Of a DNA stretch of 64,000 bases, positions 1 through 8,492 are shown in pieces (the stretch's first letter is position 1; each line of letters begins with the position of its first letter). Location: the NCBI GenBank assembly GCA_963716925.1, contig CAVQUX010000024.1, positions 124,001 to 188,000 on the forward strand. Reading direction: 5' to 3'. A program made the translations under genes and the position numbers. The notes under the pieces are model-generated. The model worked only from the letters and a program-made list of their open reading frames with translations, was not told the origin of the DNA and did not search any database. Source of the stretch: DAISKN01 sp963716925 (GTDB lineage Bacteria > Acidobacteriota > Vicinamibacteria > Marinacidobacterales > SMYC01).

Positions 1-1522
1 AAACCTGTCGGGCCTCCAGGCTCGCAGTGAGCGGCGTGCCGAAGGCCACGAGGAACATCACCGATTTTCCCGAAGCGTGCGGAGAAAAGAACTCCGTGAC
101 CGCGTCGTCGAAGAACGTGAGGCCGGTCGCGCCCAGACCCAGAGCGTACGAGGCGAGATAGGCCCTGCCGCCGATGAGGCCGCCTTCGAGCTGCGCCACC
201 CGGTAGCCCCGGTCTCCATAACGCGCGAGGACGGGCTCGAGATCCACCAGAAGGTAGAGATTCGCGGCCGCATCCCCCGCCAAGTCCTGCTCGAGATCGA
301 GGAACCGGGCGTTCGCGCGGATGTCCCCCTCCCGAAGAATCTCCAGGCCGCGAACCCCTGGATGGAAAGCGTAGGCGCCCGGCGGAAGGCCGCTCACGTT
401 GTTCGCGATCACATAGGGATCGCAGAGCGTCGTCTCCGCCGGAAGCGAGTCAGCGCTCACTCCGCGCGTGGAGCGGGCAAGAATCGAAGAGAGAGCTCGA
501 TAGTCGATCGCCTTCGACCTCTGAAACGCGCGGGATGAGCCGCGCTTGCGGATGACGCGCTCGACCTCCGAAAGCCCCATCGTCTCCGGCGGCGGCGCGT
601 CGAGATGGCGTAGCGTCTTGCCGCTCCCCTCGTGCCGCGTCGTCGGAATCGGTCCCCAGTCCCTCCACTCCCGTGCTTCGGCCCCGCTTCCGAGGGAGCT
701 CGCTTTCTGCATCTCCCGGATCTCCGGGTAGTCGACCTCAGCGGCAGAAAGGGGCGTTGTCTCGAGGCCCAGAGGCTCCATGGTCGGAGGCGCGGCCGGT
801 CCTCTTCGCCCGGGATCGGCAACGGCGACGAGCGCGACCGCCGACTCCTTCTCCGCGTCGATATCCAGAAGGCGATGGACGATCCCGTCGGCGAAACCCA
901 GAAGGAGGCGCATCGGAACTCCGGCGGCCGCACCCACGGCGAAGAGATTCGCGAGCATCGTGCCGCTGTCCCAGAACGCGTGCCGATAGGCGCGGGCGCG
1001 GTACTTCCAGGCGTTCCGCCAGTAGGTCGTGGTCAGCGCCAGGAACGAGCCGGCGTCCGCGGCGCTCGCTTCCCCGCCCGTCGCCTCCACCAGATGGCCG
1101 CGGAAATCCCCGGACCTGAGGCGGTCGAGGGTGTGAAGGCGCGGATCGTAATGGTAAACCCCGGCATCGAGACCCTCGAGCCCTCCGGTCACGAGATAAA
1201 CCTCCACGTGATAGAGGGCTCCGGTGCAGGCGGCCGCGCGAAAGGGCATCCGGCCTCGCGGGCCCCGGAGATGCTTGGTGATTCCCGCCGTGTGGAAGAG
1301 AACCCGCGACAGCGTCTCGACGGTGAGCGCTGGCCGCATGCCGGTCGCTTCGGAGGGCGCGGAAACGGGGGCGAGCGGCGCTTTCTCCGCGCCCGGGTAG
1401 ATCTTGAAGGCGAGCGGCTGGTTTTCCCAGTCGAGGAAGTGAGGCACCGTCCGCACGCTGAGGGGACTGTGCTTCGTTCTCTCGTGGTAGAGGCGGGCCG
1501 TTTCCGAGCTCCACCGCGACAT
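1..1522 (-). CDS. SagB/ThcOx-family double nitroreductase, 3' end outside window
   Basis: The minus-strand frame stays open from an ATG at 1522 to the window edge, giving about 507 residues without a stop. It starts MSRWSSETARLYHERTKHSP and contains two tandem flavin-nitroreductase-like halves. The first has FRAAACTGALYHVEVYLVTG, YHYD and ANLFAVGAAAGVPMRLLLGF. The second has IRKRGSSRAF, NNVSGLPPGAYAFHP and AQLEGGLIGGRAYLASYALG. This duplicated layout is typical of SagB-type FMN dehydrogenases. No YcaO or E1-like partner is visible. It is divergent from cofE with only 29-56 bases between the starts. Because FbiB proteins join a CofE domain to a nitroreductase domain, a role in F420 maturation is possible, but that is inference. 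Confidence 0.8.
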   Translation of the reverse strand, partial: MSRWSSETARLYHERTKHSPLSVRTVPHFLDWENQPLAFKIYPGAEKAPLAPVSAPSEATGMRPALTVETLSRVLFHTAGITKHLRGPRGRMPFRAAACTGALYHVEVYLVTGGLEGLDAGVYHYDPRLHTLDRLRSGDFRGHLVEATGGEASAADAGSFLALTTTYWRNAWKYRARAYRHAFWDSGTMLANLFAVGAAAGVPMRLLLGFADGIVHRLLDIDAEKESAVALVAVADPGRRGPAAPPTMEPLGLETTPLSAAEVDYPEIREMQKASSLGSGAEAREWRDWGPIPTTRHEGSGKTLRHLDAPPPETMGLSEVERVIRKRGSSRAFQRSKAIDYRALSSILARSTRGVSADSLPAETTLCDPYVIANNVSGLPPGAYAFHPGVRGLEILREGDIRANARFLDLEQDLAGDAAANLYLLVDLEPVLARYGDRGYRVAQLEGGLIGGRAYLASYALGLGATGLTFFDDAVTEFFSPHASGKSVMFLVAFGTPLTASLEARQV

Positions 1523-1578
1523 CGGGTGGATGGTAGCACGGCTGTGCGATAATGCCGGGCTCCGGAGCGCGGGTATTC

Positions 1579-2346
1579 ATGTCAGGAAGGGCATCGCGTC
1601 GAATCGAGGTCGTCGGCCTCGGAGGCCTTCCGGAGATCCGCCCCGGGGACGATCTCGCCTCTCTCGCGCTCGACGCCTGCGAAAGAGAGGAGATTCCACC
1701 CGCGGACGGGGACGTTTTCGTGTTCACCCAGAAGGTCGTCTCCAAGAGCGAAGGGCGCGTCGTCTCTCTCGCCGGCGTCTCCCCGTCCGCGCTCGCCGCG
1801 CGGTTCGCGGAGGAATCCGGACGTGACCCGAGGCTCGTCGAGCTCGTGCTCCGGGAAGCGGCACGCGTGGTCCGTATGGACCGCGGCGTTCTCGTGACCG
1901 AGACACGCCACGGGCTGGTCTGCGCCAACTCGGGGGTCGACTCCTCGAACGTGGAAGAGGACGACGCGGTTTGTCTCCTCCCGGAGGATCCGGACCGGTC
2001 CGCGGAAGGACTTCGCTCCGCTCTCTCCGCCCGTTCGGGAAAGCGCCTCGCCGTGCTGGTTACCGACACCTTCGGTCGCCCCTGGCGCGAGGGTCAGGTG
2101 AACGTTGCCATCGGGATCGCAGGCATGGACGGACTGCAGGATCATAGAGGGCTCGCCGACCCGCGCGGTCGAAAGCTCATGGTCAGCGAGATCGCCGTCG
2201 CCGACGAGATCGCCGGGGCCGCGGAGCTCGTCATGGGAAAGCTCGAGCGCGTGCCCGTGGCGGTGGTGCGCGGCTATCCTTTCGAGCCCGGAGAAGGCGG
2301 CATCCGACGTCTCCTTCGCGAGCGCGCGTTGGACCTCTTCCGATGA
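1579..2346 (+). CDS. cofE: Coenzyme F420-0:L-glutamate ligase (CofE)
   Basis: CofE adds glutamate to F420-0 using GTP, one of the last steps of coenzyme F420 synthesis in the cytoplasm. The protein (about 255 residues) carries the family motif DVFVFTQKVVSKSEGR and the conserved stretches VLVTETRHGLVCANSGVDSS, LVTDTFGRPWREGQ and DEIAGAAELVMGK. An in-frame ATG at 1552 would add nine residues. I prefer 1579 because a GGAG lies about 12 bases before it and the family N-terminus (IEVVGLGGLPEI) follows soon after. The stop overlaps the start of npdG by four bases (ATGA), so the two are translationally coupled. Confidence 0.9.
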   Translation: MSGRASRRIEVVGLGGLPEIRPGDDLASLALDACEREEIPPADGDVFVFTQKVVSKSEGRVVSLAGVSPSALAARFAEESGRDPRLVELVLREAARVVRMDRGVLVTETRHGLVCANSGVDSSNVEEDDAVCLLPEDPDRSAEGLRSALSARSGKRLAVLVTDTFGRPWREGQVNVAIGIAGMDGLQDHRGLADPRGRKLMVSEIAVADEIAGAAELVMGKLERVPVAVVRGYPFEPGEGGIRRLLRERALDLFR

Positions 2347-3005
2347 GCCCAGCGCGCGAAGCCGTCGCCATTCTCGGGGGAACGGGAAGAGAAGGTCAGG
2401 GGCTCGCGCTCCGTTTCGCGGCTCGCGGGCGTCCCGTCATCCTCGGCTCGAGAGAGGCGGAGAAGGGGCGTAGAATCGCGGAAGAGTTGAACGCGCGGCT
2501 CCCTTCGAGCCTCGTCCGCGGGTCCAGCAACCTCGAAGCCGCCCGCGACGGCGCCGTCATCCTGTCGACGCTGCCCTATCCCGGTCATATCGACACCGCG
2601 ACCGAGCTCAAATCGGTGCTCGCGGGAAAGCTGGTGTTGACGGCCACCATCCGCTGGCCGCCTTCGCTCGAGGGGCTCCCGTCGGCGGCGGAGGATCTCG
2701 CGCGGGCTCTCGACGGCTCGAGCCGCGTCGCCGCCGCGTTTCAAACGGTGTCGGCGGGCTCGCTCAAGAAGCTCGAGGGCGAGCCCGAAGACGTCCTGGT
2801 CTTCGCCGATTCCGCCGAGACCCGGCGCGAGGCGGTGACCCTGGTCGAGGCCACCGGCCTTCGCGGCGTCGAGGGCGGCCCGCTTGAGAAGACCCGGGTC
2901 GCGGAGGCTCTCACCGGTGTGCTCCTCTCCATCAACAAGATCTACGGCGTCAAGGCGACCGGGATCCGCATCACCGGCCTTCCGGTTCGAGGGACGGGGC
3001 CGTGA
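2343..3005 (+). CDS. npdG: NADPH-dependent F420 reductase
   Basis: This 220-residue protein transfers hydride between NADP(H) and coenzyme F420. Its N-terminus has the family NADP-binding motif AILGGTGREGQGLALRFAAR followed by VILGSREAEKGRRIAEEL. A second conserved block is VILSTLPYPGHIDTATEL, and the C-terminal half carries AAAFQTVSAGSLKKL. Length and motif order fit NpdG/Fno. It overlaps cofE by four bases and precedes a membrane-protein gene whose GTG (3002) overlaps its stop. Together with cofE and the LLM oxidoreductase at 47.9 kb it indicates that this organism makes and uses F420. Confidence 0.88.
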   Translation: MSPAREAVAILGGTGREGQGLALRFAARGRPVILGSREAEKGRRIAEELNARLPSSLVRGSSNLEAARDGAVILSTLPYPGHIDTATELKSVLAGKLVLTATIRWPPSLEGLPSAAEDLARALDGSSRVAAAFQTVSAGSLKKLEGEPEDVLVFADSAETRREAVTLVEATGLRGVEGGPLEKTRVAEALTGVLLSINKIYGVKATGIRITGLPVRGTGP

Positions 3006-3971
3006 CCGGCGAAACCGGACGCCAGCGGCAGGGGATTCCCTGGCGCGCCGATCCTCCCGCCGCTCGTAACCGCTGCCATTTTCATCCTGATCTTCCGGAG
3101 GATCCCGTTCGCACGATTCACGGACGCTTTGCGGGAGGCGAACTACCTGCGGTTTTTCGCCGCCCTTCTCCCCTTCTCGGTGTGCTACTTCATCCTCGAC
3201 ACCGTCGTCCTGTGGCGGGTGGTCCGCTGGTTCCATGGAGAGCTCGCGCTCGCGGACCTGCTCCCGGTTCGGGCGGTCGACTATCTGCTGTCCATCCTGA
3301 ACCACCGGGTCTCGCAGGGAGCGATGGCGGTCTATCTCTCCCGTCGTCTCTCGACGAGCCTCCTCGAGATCGCGAGCAGCATCCTGTTTCTCGACTTCCT
3401 CCAGAAGACCCACCTCATCCTCTGGGCGGGCGTCGGTATGGCGCTGGTCTCCGAGACCCTTCCGCGGACGCTCCTTCTGGTTCCCCTGGGGCTGGCCGCA
3501 GTCTGGGCGGTCTTCTTGAGCTACGTGCAAGGCGGATTCGCATTTCTGGGCCGCTTCCTCCGCGCGCCGGACTGGCGTCTCTTCCGGACGTTCCGCCTGG
3601 CCTCGGCCGACCGCTACGCGCAGGTACTCCTCCTGAAGGCCCCGCTTCTGCTGGCGGCGGTCTTCGCGCACTACCACGCAACGAAGGCGTTCGGCTTCGA
3701 GATTCCCATGCCCAGGCTCCTGGCGACGCTTCCCATCATCTTCATGGTGGGCTCCCTTCCCATCAACGTCGCGCGCCTCGGAACCACACCCCTCGCGTGG
3801 ATCTTCTTTCACGGGGACATCGTCGATCCGCCGAAGCTCCTGGCCTACAGCCTGGCCGGACACCTGACGTTCATGCTGGCGAACGCGGCCCTGGGCCTCG
3901 CGTTCCTGCCGCGCGCTTATCGCGAGCTGTTCTCGGGGAGGATCGACGAGTCGGAAGCTCCCGCCGCTTGA
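3002..3971 (+). CDS. Flippase-like multi-pass membrane protein, frame disrupted near the start
   Basis: From a TTG at 3129 the frame encodes 280 residues with many hydrophobic segments (FFAALLPFSVCYFILDTVVL, LLLVPLGLAAVWAVFLSYV, LLATLPIIFMVGSLPINVA). The pattern resembles the LPG-synthase-TM/UPF0104 flippase-like group, not assigned with certainty. The same frame continues upstream as a further membrane segment (LPPLVTAAIFILIFRRIPF, about 3050-3110) without a start codon before the npdG stop. A GTG at 3002 in another frame overlaps the npdG stop as GTGA. The simplest reading is a start at 3002 with a one-base shift between 3002 and about 3050. The 3' end overlaps the convergent PilZ gene by 55 bases. 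Confidence 0.55.
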
Positions 3972-4357
3972 GCCTCCCGGGCCTGGGCTTTCGTGGACTC
4001 GAGGCTGGACCGCAAGGCCGAGAGAACGGCCAGCTGGATGAAGGACCGCTCCATCACGTTCGTGGTGAGGAATACGATCCCGAGACCGGCGGGCACCGTT
4101 CGATTCCGGCCCTCGACGGCTTCCGTGCGCCGGGCGACGATCGCCTGGAGCGGGAGGCTCTTCTCGACCCCCGGAAGACGAAGCTCGATCTCGATCTTGG
4201 TGTTCTTCGGCAGAACGAGGTCGGTGGCGACGAACGCGCCCGCGTTGTTGAGATCCAGCACCCGTCCGACCGTATCGACGCCCTCGCGGACGAGCCGCGC
4301 CTGCATCACGTTCTCGACGGGAATTCGCGGGTGGCGTCGGCGGTCAGCGGCGTCCAT
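3917..4357 (-). CDS. PilZ-domain protein
   Basis: This 146-residue protein begins MDAADRRRHPRIPVENV, with the RRxxR-type arginine cluster that binds cyclic di-GMP in PilZ domains. It is followed by VGRVLDLNNAGAFVATD, which occupies the place of the second motif (D/NxSxxG) but has Asn for Ser. A C-terminal helix rich in Arg, Ala and Glu follows. The open frame extends upstream to 4447, but the ATG at 4357 sits right before the domain and is preferred. It probably acts as a c-di-GMP receptor or effector. The altered second motif leaves ligand binding unproven. Confidence 0.75.
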   Translation of the reverse strand: MDAADRRRHPRIPVENVMQARLVREGVDTVGRVLDLNNAGAFVATDLVLPKNTKIEIELRLPGVEKSLPLQAIVARRTEAVEGRNRTVPAGLGIVFLTTNVMERSFIQLAVLSALRSSLESTKAQAREAQAAGASDSSILPENSSR

Positions 4358-4475
4358 GGGGGGCCTCGAATGCAAGTCGCGTTCCCGGCACCGCGCGGGC
4401 GCGCGCGGCTCTAAGTCCAGACGTGCCTGAGTTTGGGTCCTCGCCACCGCGGACAGGCGAGGGGAATTCCCCGCT

Positions 4476-6065
4476 TCAACCGGAGATATCCCTTAGATAT
4501 CCCCGGATCTCCTCGATGTCCTCCGCGTTCGGCGCCATCTCGACGTACGCCTGGAACGCCTCGATCGCGCTCTCGCGGTATCCGAGGCTGTAATAGATGA
4601 AGCCTCGCTCCCGATAGGGAGCGGCGAGCTTCGGGTCGATCTCGTTCGCGCGCTTCAGCTCGGCGAGCGCGGCATCGCCTCCGGCCATTCCCTGCGTATC
4701 CCAGAGGATCTTCCCCAGGTACAGATGAGCGACGGCGTCTTCGGGATTCGCCTTCAGGATGCTCCGGAAAGCGGTCTCCGCGTTCTTCAGCTCCTTGCGC
4801 TCGTAGTCCATGACGGCGTTGTGCCGCCTCAGGCGTGCCACCATCCGCGAATACTCTTCCTCGTTCCGGTTCAGCTTCTCCGGGTCCAGCCGATCGCGAT
4901 AGTGCTGGTTGATTTCCTGCGTCAGGTTTCCGATTCGCGCCTGGTGGGTCGAGTGGTTGCTGAAGAACCAGTTCGATACCGCGTTCCGGTCGGCGGTATG
5001 GAGACTGAAGATCTCCCACACCCGGGGCGCCTGGAACGGGTCGTACCCCGCGTCGAGGGAATAGTTGAGCCCGATACGATCGGCGTCGTCCTCCAGGTTC
5101 CGGCCGTGGCCGTTCACCGCAGCGGTCAGGGAGAGCGTCGCCCCGAGCGACACCAGGGTCGAGGCCCACGACGGTCCCTCCCAGGGCTGTCGGTCGGCGT
5201 CGATCGCCGCGGCCGCCACCGCGGCTCCGAGCGCGACCCACTGCATCTTCTGCGCGCGCTTGTAGCCGCGGTATCCGTGCTTGTGGGTCACGTGCGCGAT
5301 CTCGTGGCCAAGGACGGTGGCGAGCTGCGCCTCGTTCTCCAGGGTGGCTAGGAGCCCGGTGTGAATCACGATCGTGCCGTCGGGCAGGGCGAAGGCGTTG
5401 AGCTCGGGGTCGTTCACGATGCTGAAGTTGAACTGCACCTCGTTTCTATCCACCCACTCCGGCACCAGCGAGTGGCCGACGCGAGAGACGTACTCCTGGA
5501 ACAGCCGGTCATCGTAGAAATCCAGGTTTTTCTTGAGCTCCGAGAGCTCGGTCGCAGCGAGCGCAAGAAACTCGACCTCACCCTTGTCCCGCTCCCGCGG
5601 CCGCACCTCGTACTTCTCGAGCTCGATGGTGCCGTCGTCGATGAGAATTCCCTTGCCGTCGAGGAACGCCCCGAGTCGGACGAGCGAACGGTCGACGCCG
5701 GAGTAGCGTATGGGGCGACCCTCGACGTCGAAGGAGTCCTCCCCCAGGGACTCGACGTAGCCTTCCACGTCGACTTTCTTGTGGCGCTCCGTCTCGACTT
5801 TGATCTTCTCGGCCAGGAGCCGGCCGCCCTCCATGCGGCCTTGAACCTCCACCTCCCAGCCGATGCGAAGCTCCCGGGGAGTGATGCCGGGGTGCCCCTT
5901 TCGCTCGATACGGGTGGAATCCGAAAGAACCACCTCGACCCCCTCGACGATGACGTGATCCCCCACGTCCCAGAGGACTCCCTCGAGCTTCTCGGCGCGA
6001 GCGGAAACGGCGTTCGCGAGAGCGCAGAACAGGGCAAGGGAGGAAAGCCACGGGCGGTGTCTCAT
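4476..6065 (-). CDS. Exported M48-family metalloprotease with C-terminal TPRs
   Basis: The ATG at 6065 has GGAGG seven bases upstream and starts a clear signal peptide (MRHRPWLSSLALFCALANAV, cut near SARA). Residues about 25-160 form a beta-rich domain resembling DUF5666-type segments. The peptidase domain carries the zinc motif HEIAH at residues 254-258 and the third ligand in NLEDDADRIG about 70 residues later, as in BepA/LoiP-like M48 proteases. The last 110 residues contain TPR units (AVAHLYLGKILWDTQG, AAPYRERGFIYYSLGYRESA). The architecture resembles BepA, which acts in outer-membrane protein quality control, so a periplasmic role is likely. It follows a terminated small exported-protein gene. 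Confidence 0.85.
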   Translation of the reverse strand: MRHRPWLSSLALFCALANAVSARAEKLEGVLWDVGDHVIVEGVEVVLSDSTRIERKGHPGITPRELRIGWEVEVQGRMEGGRLLAEKIKVETERHKKVDVEGYVESLGEDSFDVEGRPIRYSGVDRSLVRLGAFLDGKGILIDDGTIELEKYEVRPRERDKGEVEFLALAATELSELKKNLDFYDDRLFQEYVSRVGHSLVPEWVDRNEVQFNFSIVNDPELNAFALPDGTIVIHTGLLATLENEAQLATVLGHEIAHVTHKHGYRGYKRAQKMQWVALGAAVAAAAIDADRQPWEGPSWASTLVSLGATLSLTAAVNGHGRNLEDDADRIGLNYSLDAGYDPFQAPRVWEIFSLHTADRNAVSNWFFSNHSTHQARIGNLTQEINQHYRDRLDPEKLNRNEEEYSRMVARLRRHNAVMDYERKELKNAETAFRSILKANPEDAVAHLYLGKILWDTQGMAGGDAALAELKRANEIDPKLAAPYRERGFIYYSLGYRESAIEAFQAYVEMAPNAEDIEEIRGYLRDISG

Positions 6066-6111
6066 GAGCGTGCCTCCGGGGGGTGGTCGAATCATGGTAA
6101 CAAAACACGAA

Positions 6112-6136
6112 GGGCGGGAGAACGGCTCTCCCGCCC
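6112..6136 (-). terminator. Hairpin terminator after the small exported-protein gene
   Basis: A perfect 10-bp inverted repeat (GGGCGGGAGA / TCTCCCGCCC) with a five-base loop lies 35 bases after the stop of the gene ending at 6171. Read on the minus strand it is followed by a T-rich stretch (TTCGTGTTTTG). This fits an intrinsic terminator between that gene and the protease gene. Confidence 0.7.
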
Positions 6137-6170
6137 GCAAGCGAACTTAAGAACGAGGGCTCGAGACGAT

Positions 6171-6506
6171 TTAGTGGGACATCTCGACCGAGGACACCTT
6201 TACCGTATTGGTGGCCTTGTCCAGCGTTCCCTTCACGGTAACCGGGTGCCCGAGGTTCTTCTCGGCGGTCGCTTTTTCGATGTTGAGAAGGACCATGCCG
6301 TCCTTCATCGCCAGCGCCCATTTGCCGCCCTTGGCGATGCAGCCGTTGGCGCATCCCACGTGCTTTTCGGCGCTGGATTTGGCGTAGTCCTTGGCGCAGG
6401 CTTCATCGGAGATGTAGCCCGCCCAGCTTCCTTCCTGCGCGAGCGCAAAGCCGGAAAACGCGACCAACAGGACCGAGGCCAACACGAGAGCAAAAATCTT
6501 CTTCAT
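6171..6506 (-). CDS. Small exported protein of unknown function
   Basis: The ATG at 6506 has a strong GGAGGAG upstream and begins a signal peptide (MKKIFALVLASVLLVAFSGF, cut near ALA-QE). The mature part (about 88 residues) contains two cysteines in VGCANGCIAKGGKWAL, an earlier one in DEACAKDY, and a C-terminal beta-rich tail (VTVKGTLDKATNTVKVSSVE) like small OB-type periplasmic proteins. It stands alone and ends before a strong terminator. Function is not recognised. Confidence 0.75.
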   Translation of the reverse strand: MKKIFALVLASVLLVAFSGFALAQEGSWAGYISDEACAKDYAKSSAEKHVGCANGCIAKGGKWALAMKDGMVLLNIEKATAEKNLGHPVTVKGTLDKATNTVKVSSVEMSH

Positions 6507-6560
6507 GGACCATCTCCTCCAGACTGTTGGGCAGAGCATACCGACTCTCGCCTCGCGCTG

Positions 6561-7481
6561 TCAATGCACCACGGTATCGTCGGCATCATGACTGGGGCGT
6601 CCCAACGCAACCCGCATTTCTCGAGCCCCGGTCGAGCCGAAGAGGTCGAGCTGCTCCGCGGCACGGAGACCGGTCGCCGTGAGCGAGAGTCCCGCCACGG
6701 GCTCCGTGGATCTCCGGAGGCGTCGGAACAAACGGAAGGCGGCTTCCGCCAGGTCATCCGCCGAGGACGTGGGCCGCGGCAAATAGGAGTGTCGTTCGCG
6801 GCGGACGCCATCGGCGTAGTCGAGCGCGAGCTCGAGGCCTCGGGCCAGAAAGCGCCCCCGCTCGAGCCGACCCGACAGGCGGCGCGCGAGAAGCGCCAAC
6901 GCTTCCGGCCGCGGTCCGGTCTCCGGATCGAGCCCGGGCCCTCCGCCTCGGACCTGGCCCACCAGCCGTTCCCCTTCGAAGCCGAGGATCGCGCGAGCCT
7001 GGGGCGGCTCGAGGCCGGCCAGCGCGTCGAGAGTCTCTATCCGCCTGGATCTCAGTCGGGCGATTTGGTCCGGCCGGATCTCATCCAGGTCCTCGAGCGG
7101 AGTCCCTCCGAGCAGGCCTCTCTCGTGGCCCCGCATCCAGACCAGAACACCGCGAGGACGAGCGAGCCGAGCGCAGATTCGCGCGGCGACTTCCGAAGAA
7201 GCGATCCCCACGGAAGCCGAAAGCCGAAGGTCGGTGGAAATCGCTGCGCGAAGCGACCCGCCCCAGTCGAGGGGCGATCCCGCCTTGTCCCCTTGCTCCC
7301 ATGGAGGCTCGCCGCCGAGCACGGCCTCGTCGATCGAAGGCCTTCGCCAACCCGACCCGTAGCGAGCGAGGATCGCATCGAGCCGTTCGTTCATTGCGAT
7401 GAGGTCCTCGAAGCTCCGCCCGCGGCAGGCCTCGCGGAAGCTTTCCAGGAGCGCGTGGACGAATACGCTCTTCGGAGCCAT
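6561..7481 (-). CDS. Y-family DNA polymerase-like protein lacking the N-terminal palm segment
   Basis: The protein (306 residues) aligns by eye with the middle and end of DinB/Pol IV. SIDEA at residues 49-53 carries the Asp-Glu catalytic pair, LSASVGIASSEVAARICARL is the fingers/palm core, and LARGLELALDYADGVRRERH is the little-finger domain. A canonical beta-clamp binding pentapeptide QLDLF lies at residues 277-281. The first 75-80 residues of the family, with the other catalytic Asp (DMDCFFA-type motif), are absent: the start lies six bases after the preceding gene, leaving no room. It is third in a lexA-DUF3467-polymerase operon, so SOS control is likely. It may be catalytically dead or work with a partner, like ImuB. 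Confidence 0.7.
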   Translation of the reverse strand: MAPKSVFVHALLESFREACRGRSFEDLIAMNERLDAILARYGSGWRRPSIDEAVLGGEPPWEQGDKAGSPLDWGGSLRAAISTDLRLSASVGIASSEVAARICARLARPRGVLVWMRGHERGLLGGTPLEDLDEIRPDQIARLRSRRIETLDALAGLEPPQARAILGFEGERLVGQVRGGGPGLDPETGPRPEALALLARRLSGRLERGRFLARGLELALDYADGVRRERHSYLPRPTSSADDLAEAAFRLFRRLRRSTEPVAGLSLTATGLRAAEQLDLFGSTGAREMRVALGRPSHDADDTVVH

Positions 7482-7487
7482 GACGGG

Positions 7488-7823
7488 TCAGTGCAGGCTT
7501 CCCCCCGCCTTCGACCACCCCACGTTGGAGTAGGAGTCCTGGTACATCTTGAGGTTTTCCTGCAGGGCCGCCGCGAGAGCGCCGACGAGCTGCACGGGAA
7601 TCACGAGCTTCGCCTTCACCGGAGCGCCGATGGTCTTGGTCGACCCCTCGGGAGCATCCGCGATGTCCTTTTCGCTCAAGGGATGGACCTCGCAGAACGT
7701 GAGCGTGAAGTCGAAAGGCGTGTGGCTCACGGCGCAGAAGTTCGCGTAGAGGCGCTCCGCCTTTTCCCGCCCTTCCGGCTCATCGGGCACGATGGTGAAG
7801 TTGATCGATTTCTTCGCTGTCAT
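7488..7823 (-). CDS. DUF3467 family protein
   Basis: This 111-residue protein matches DUF3467-type small proteins: YANFCAVSHTPFDFTLTFCE, a basic turn, then AKLVIPVQLVGALAAALQEN and a short C-terminal tail. No catalytic residues are evident and no signal peptide is present. It sits between lexA (gap nine bases) and the polymerase-like gene (gap six bases), so it is almost surely co-transcribed with both. Family function is unknown; the context hints at a DNA-damage role, which is inference. Confidence 0.8.
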   Translation of the reverse strand: MTAKKSINFTIVPDEPEGREKAERLYANFCAVSHTPFDFTLTFCEVHPLSEKDIADAPEGSTKTIGAPVKAKLVIPVQLVGALAAALQENLKMYQDSYSNVGWSKAGGSLH

Positions 7824-7832
7824 GTTTTTCTC

Positions 7833-8435
7833 CTAATACTTGCGCATCAAACCCACCACGATCCCCTGAATCGCGACCCGATCTCCGGGGACGAGGATGG
7901 GCTTCATCGCCGAGTTGGCGGGCTGGAGACGGATTTGGTCTTCCTCACGGTAAAACTTCTTCAGCGTCGCTCTCTCGCCGTCGAGAAGCGCGACCACCAC
8001 TTCCCCGTTCCTGGGGTCGGTCCTTCGTTCGACGATGACGTAGTCGCCGTCCCGGATCTGTTCGTCCACCATGGACTCCCCCCTCACCTTGAGGAGGTAC
8101 ACGTCTCGACGCCCGATCATGTCCTCCGGCACCGCTGCCAGCTCGTTGCCTCGAACCGCCTCGATGGGCTCGCCGGCGGCGATGAGCCCCTGGAGAGGCA
8201 CGTCCCGCGCCTCGGGCTTCTGCTCCATGGCCACGACCTCGATGGCCCGGGCCCGATTCCAATGCCTCTTGATGAGCCCTTTCTCCTCCAGGTGGACGAG
8301 ATGTTTGTGTATGGTGGATATCGAGTGCAGTTTGAAGTGATCCGAAATCTCGTGCAGACTCGGTGCGTAGCCGTTCCTGCGAATGGAGTCGTCGATGAAG
8401 CTGAGAATTTGCTTCTGTCGCTTCGTCAGCATCAT
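7833..8435 (-). CDS. lexA: LexA repressor
   Basis: SOS-response repressor of 200 residues. The N-terminal winged helix (LTKRQKQILSFIDDSIRRNG, APSLHEISDHFKLHSISTIH) binds operators. The self-cleavage site is Ala87-Gly88 (LIAAGEP), with catalytic Ser121 in RGESMVD and Lys159 in RATLKKF. The start at 8435 has GGAGAG seven bases upstream; the next ATG (8432) is also possible and the longer open frame to 8486 is not needed. It leads an operon with the DUF3467 and polymerase-like genes and is divergent from a pterin dehydratase gene. No E. coli-type SOS box is recognisable in the promoter, as expected outside Proteobacteria. Confidence 0.95.
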   Translation of the reverse strand: MMLTKRQKQILSFIDDSIRRNGYAPSLHEISDHFKLHSISTIHKHLVHLEEKGLIKRHWNRARAIEVVAMEQKPEARDVPLQGLIAAGEPIEAVRGNELAAVPEDMIGRRDVYLLKVRGESMVDEQIRDGDYVIVERRTDPRNGEVVVALLDGERATLKKFYREEDQIRLQPANSAMKPILVPGDRVAIQGIVVGLMRKY

Positions 8436-8457
8436 GAAATTCTCTCCGGGTGGGTCC

Positions 8458-8486
8458 AACGTAGACAACTCAAAAGAGAAAGTCAA
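8458..8486 (-). promoter_or_regulatory. Candidate sigma-70 promoter of lexA
   Basis: On the minus strand TTGACT (8486-8481) is followed after exactly 17 bases by TACGTT (8463-8458), a plausible -35/-10 pair about 22 bases before the lexA start. The divergent pterin dehydratase gene starts at 8493, so any LexA operator here could affect both. Confidence 0.5.
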
Positions 8487-8492
8487 ACGAAA

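Noticed and set aside
2274..3863. A 529-residue minus-strand frame opposite npdG and the flippase-like gene
   Set aside because: Its composition is Arg/Asp/Gly-rich shadow coding typical of high-GC antisense, without any motif, while the plus strand has clear families.
8458..8486. An E. coli-type SOS box in the lexA promoter
   Set aside because: No CTG-N10-CAG or other known LexA dyad was found. Only a weak GAC...GTC symmetry is present, so no operator is claimed.
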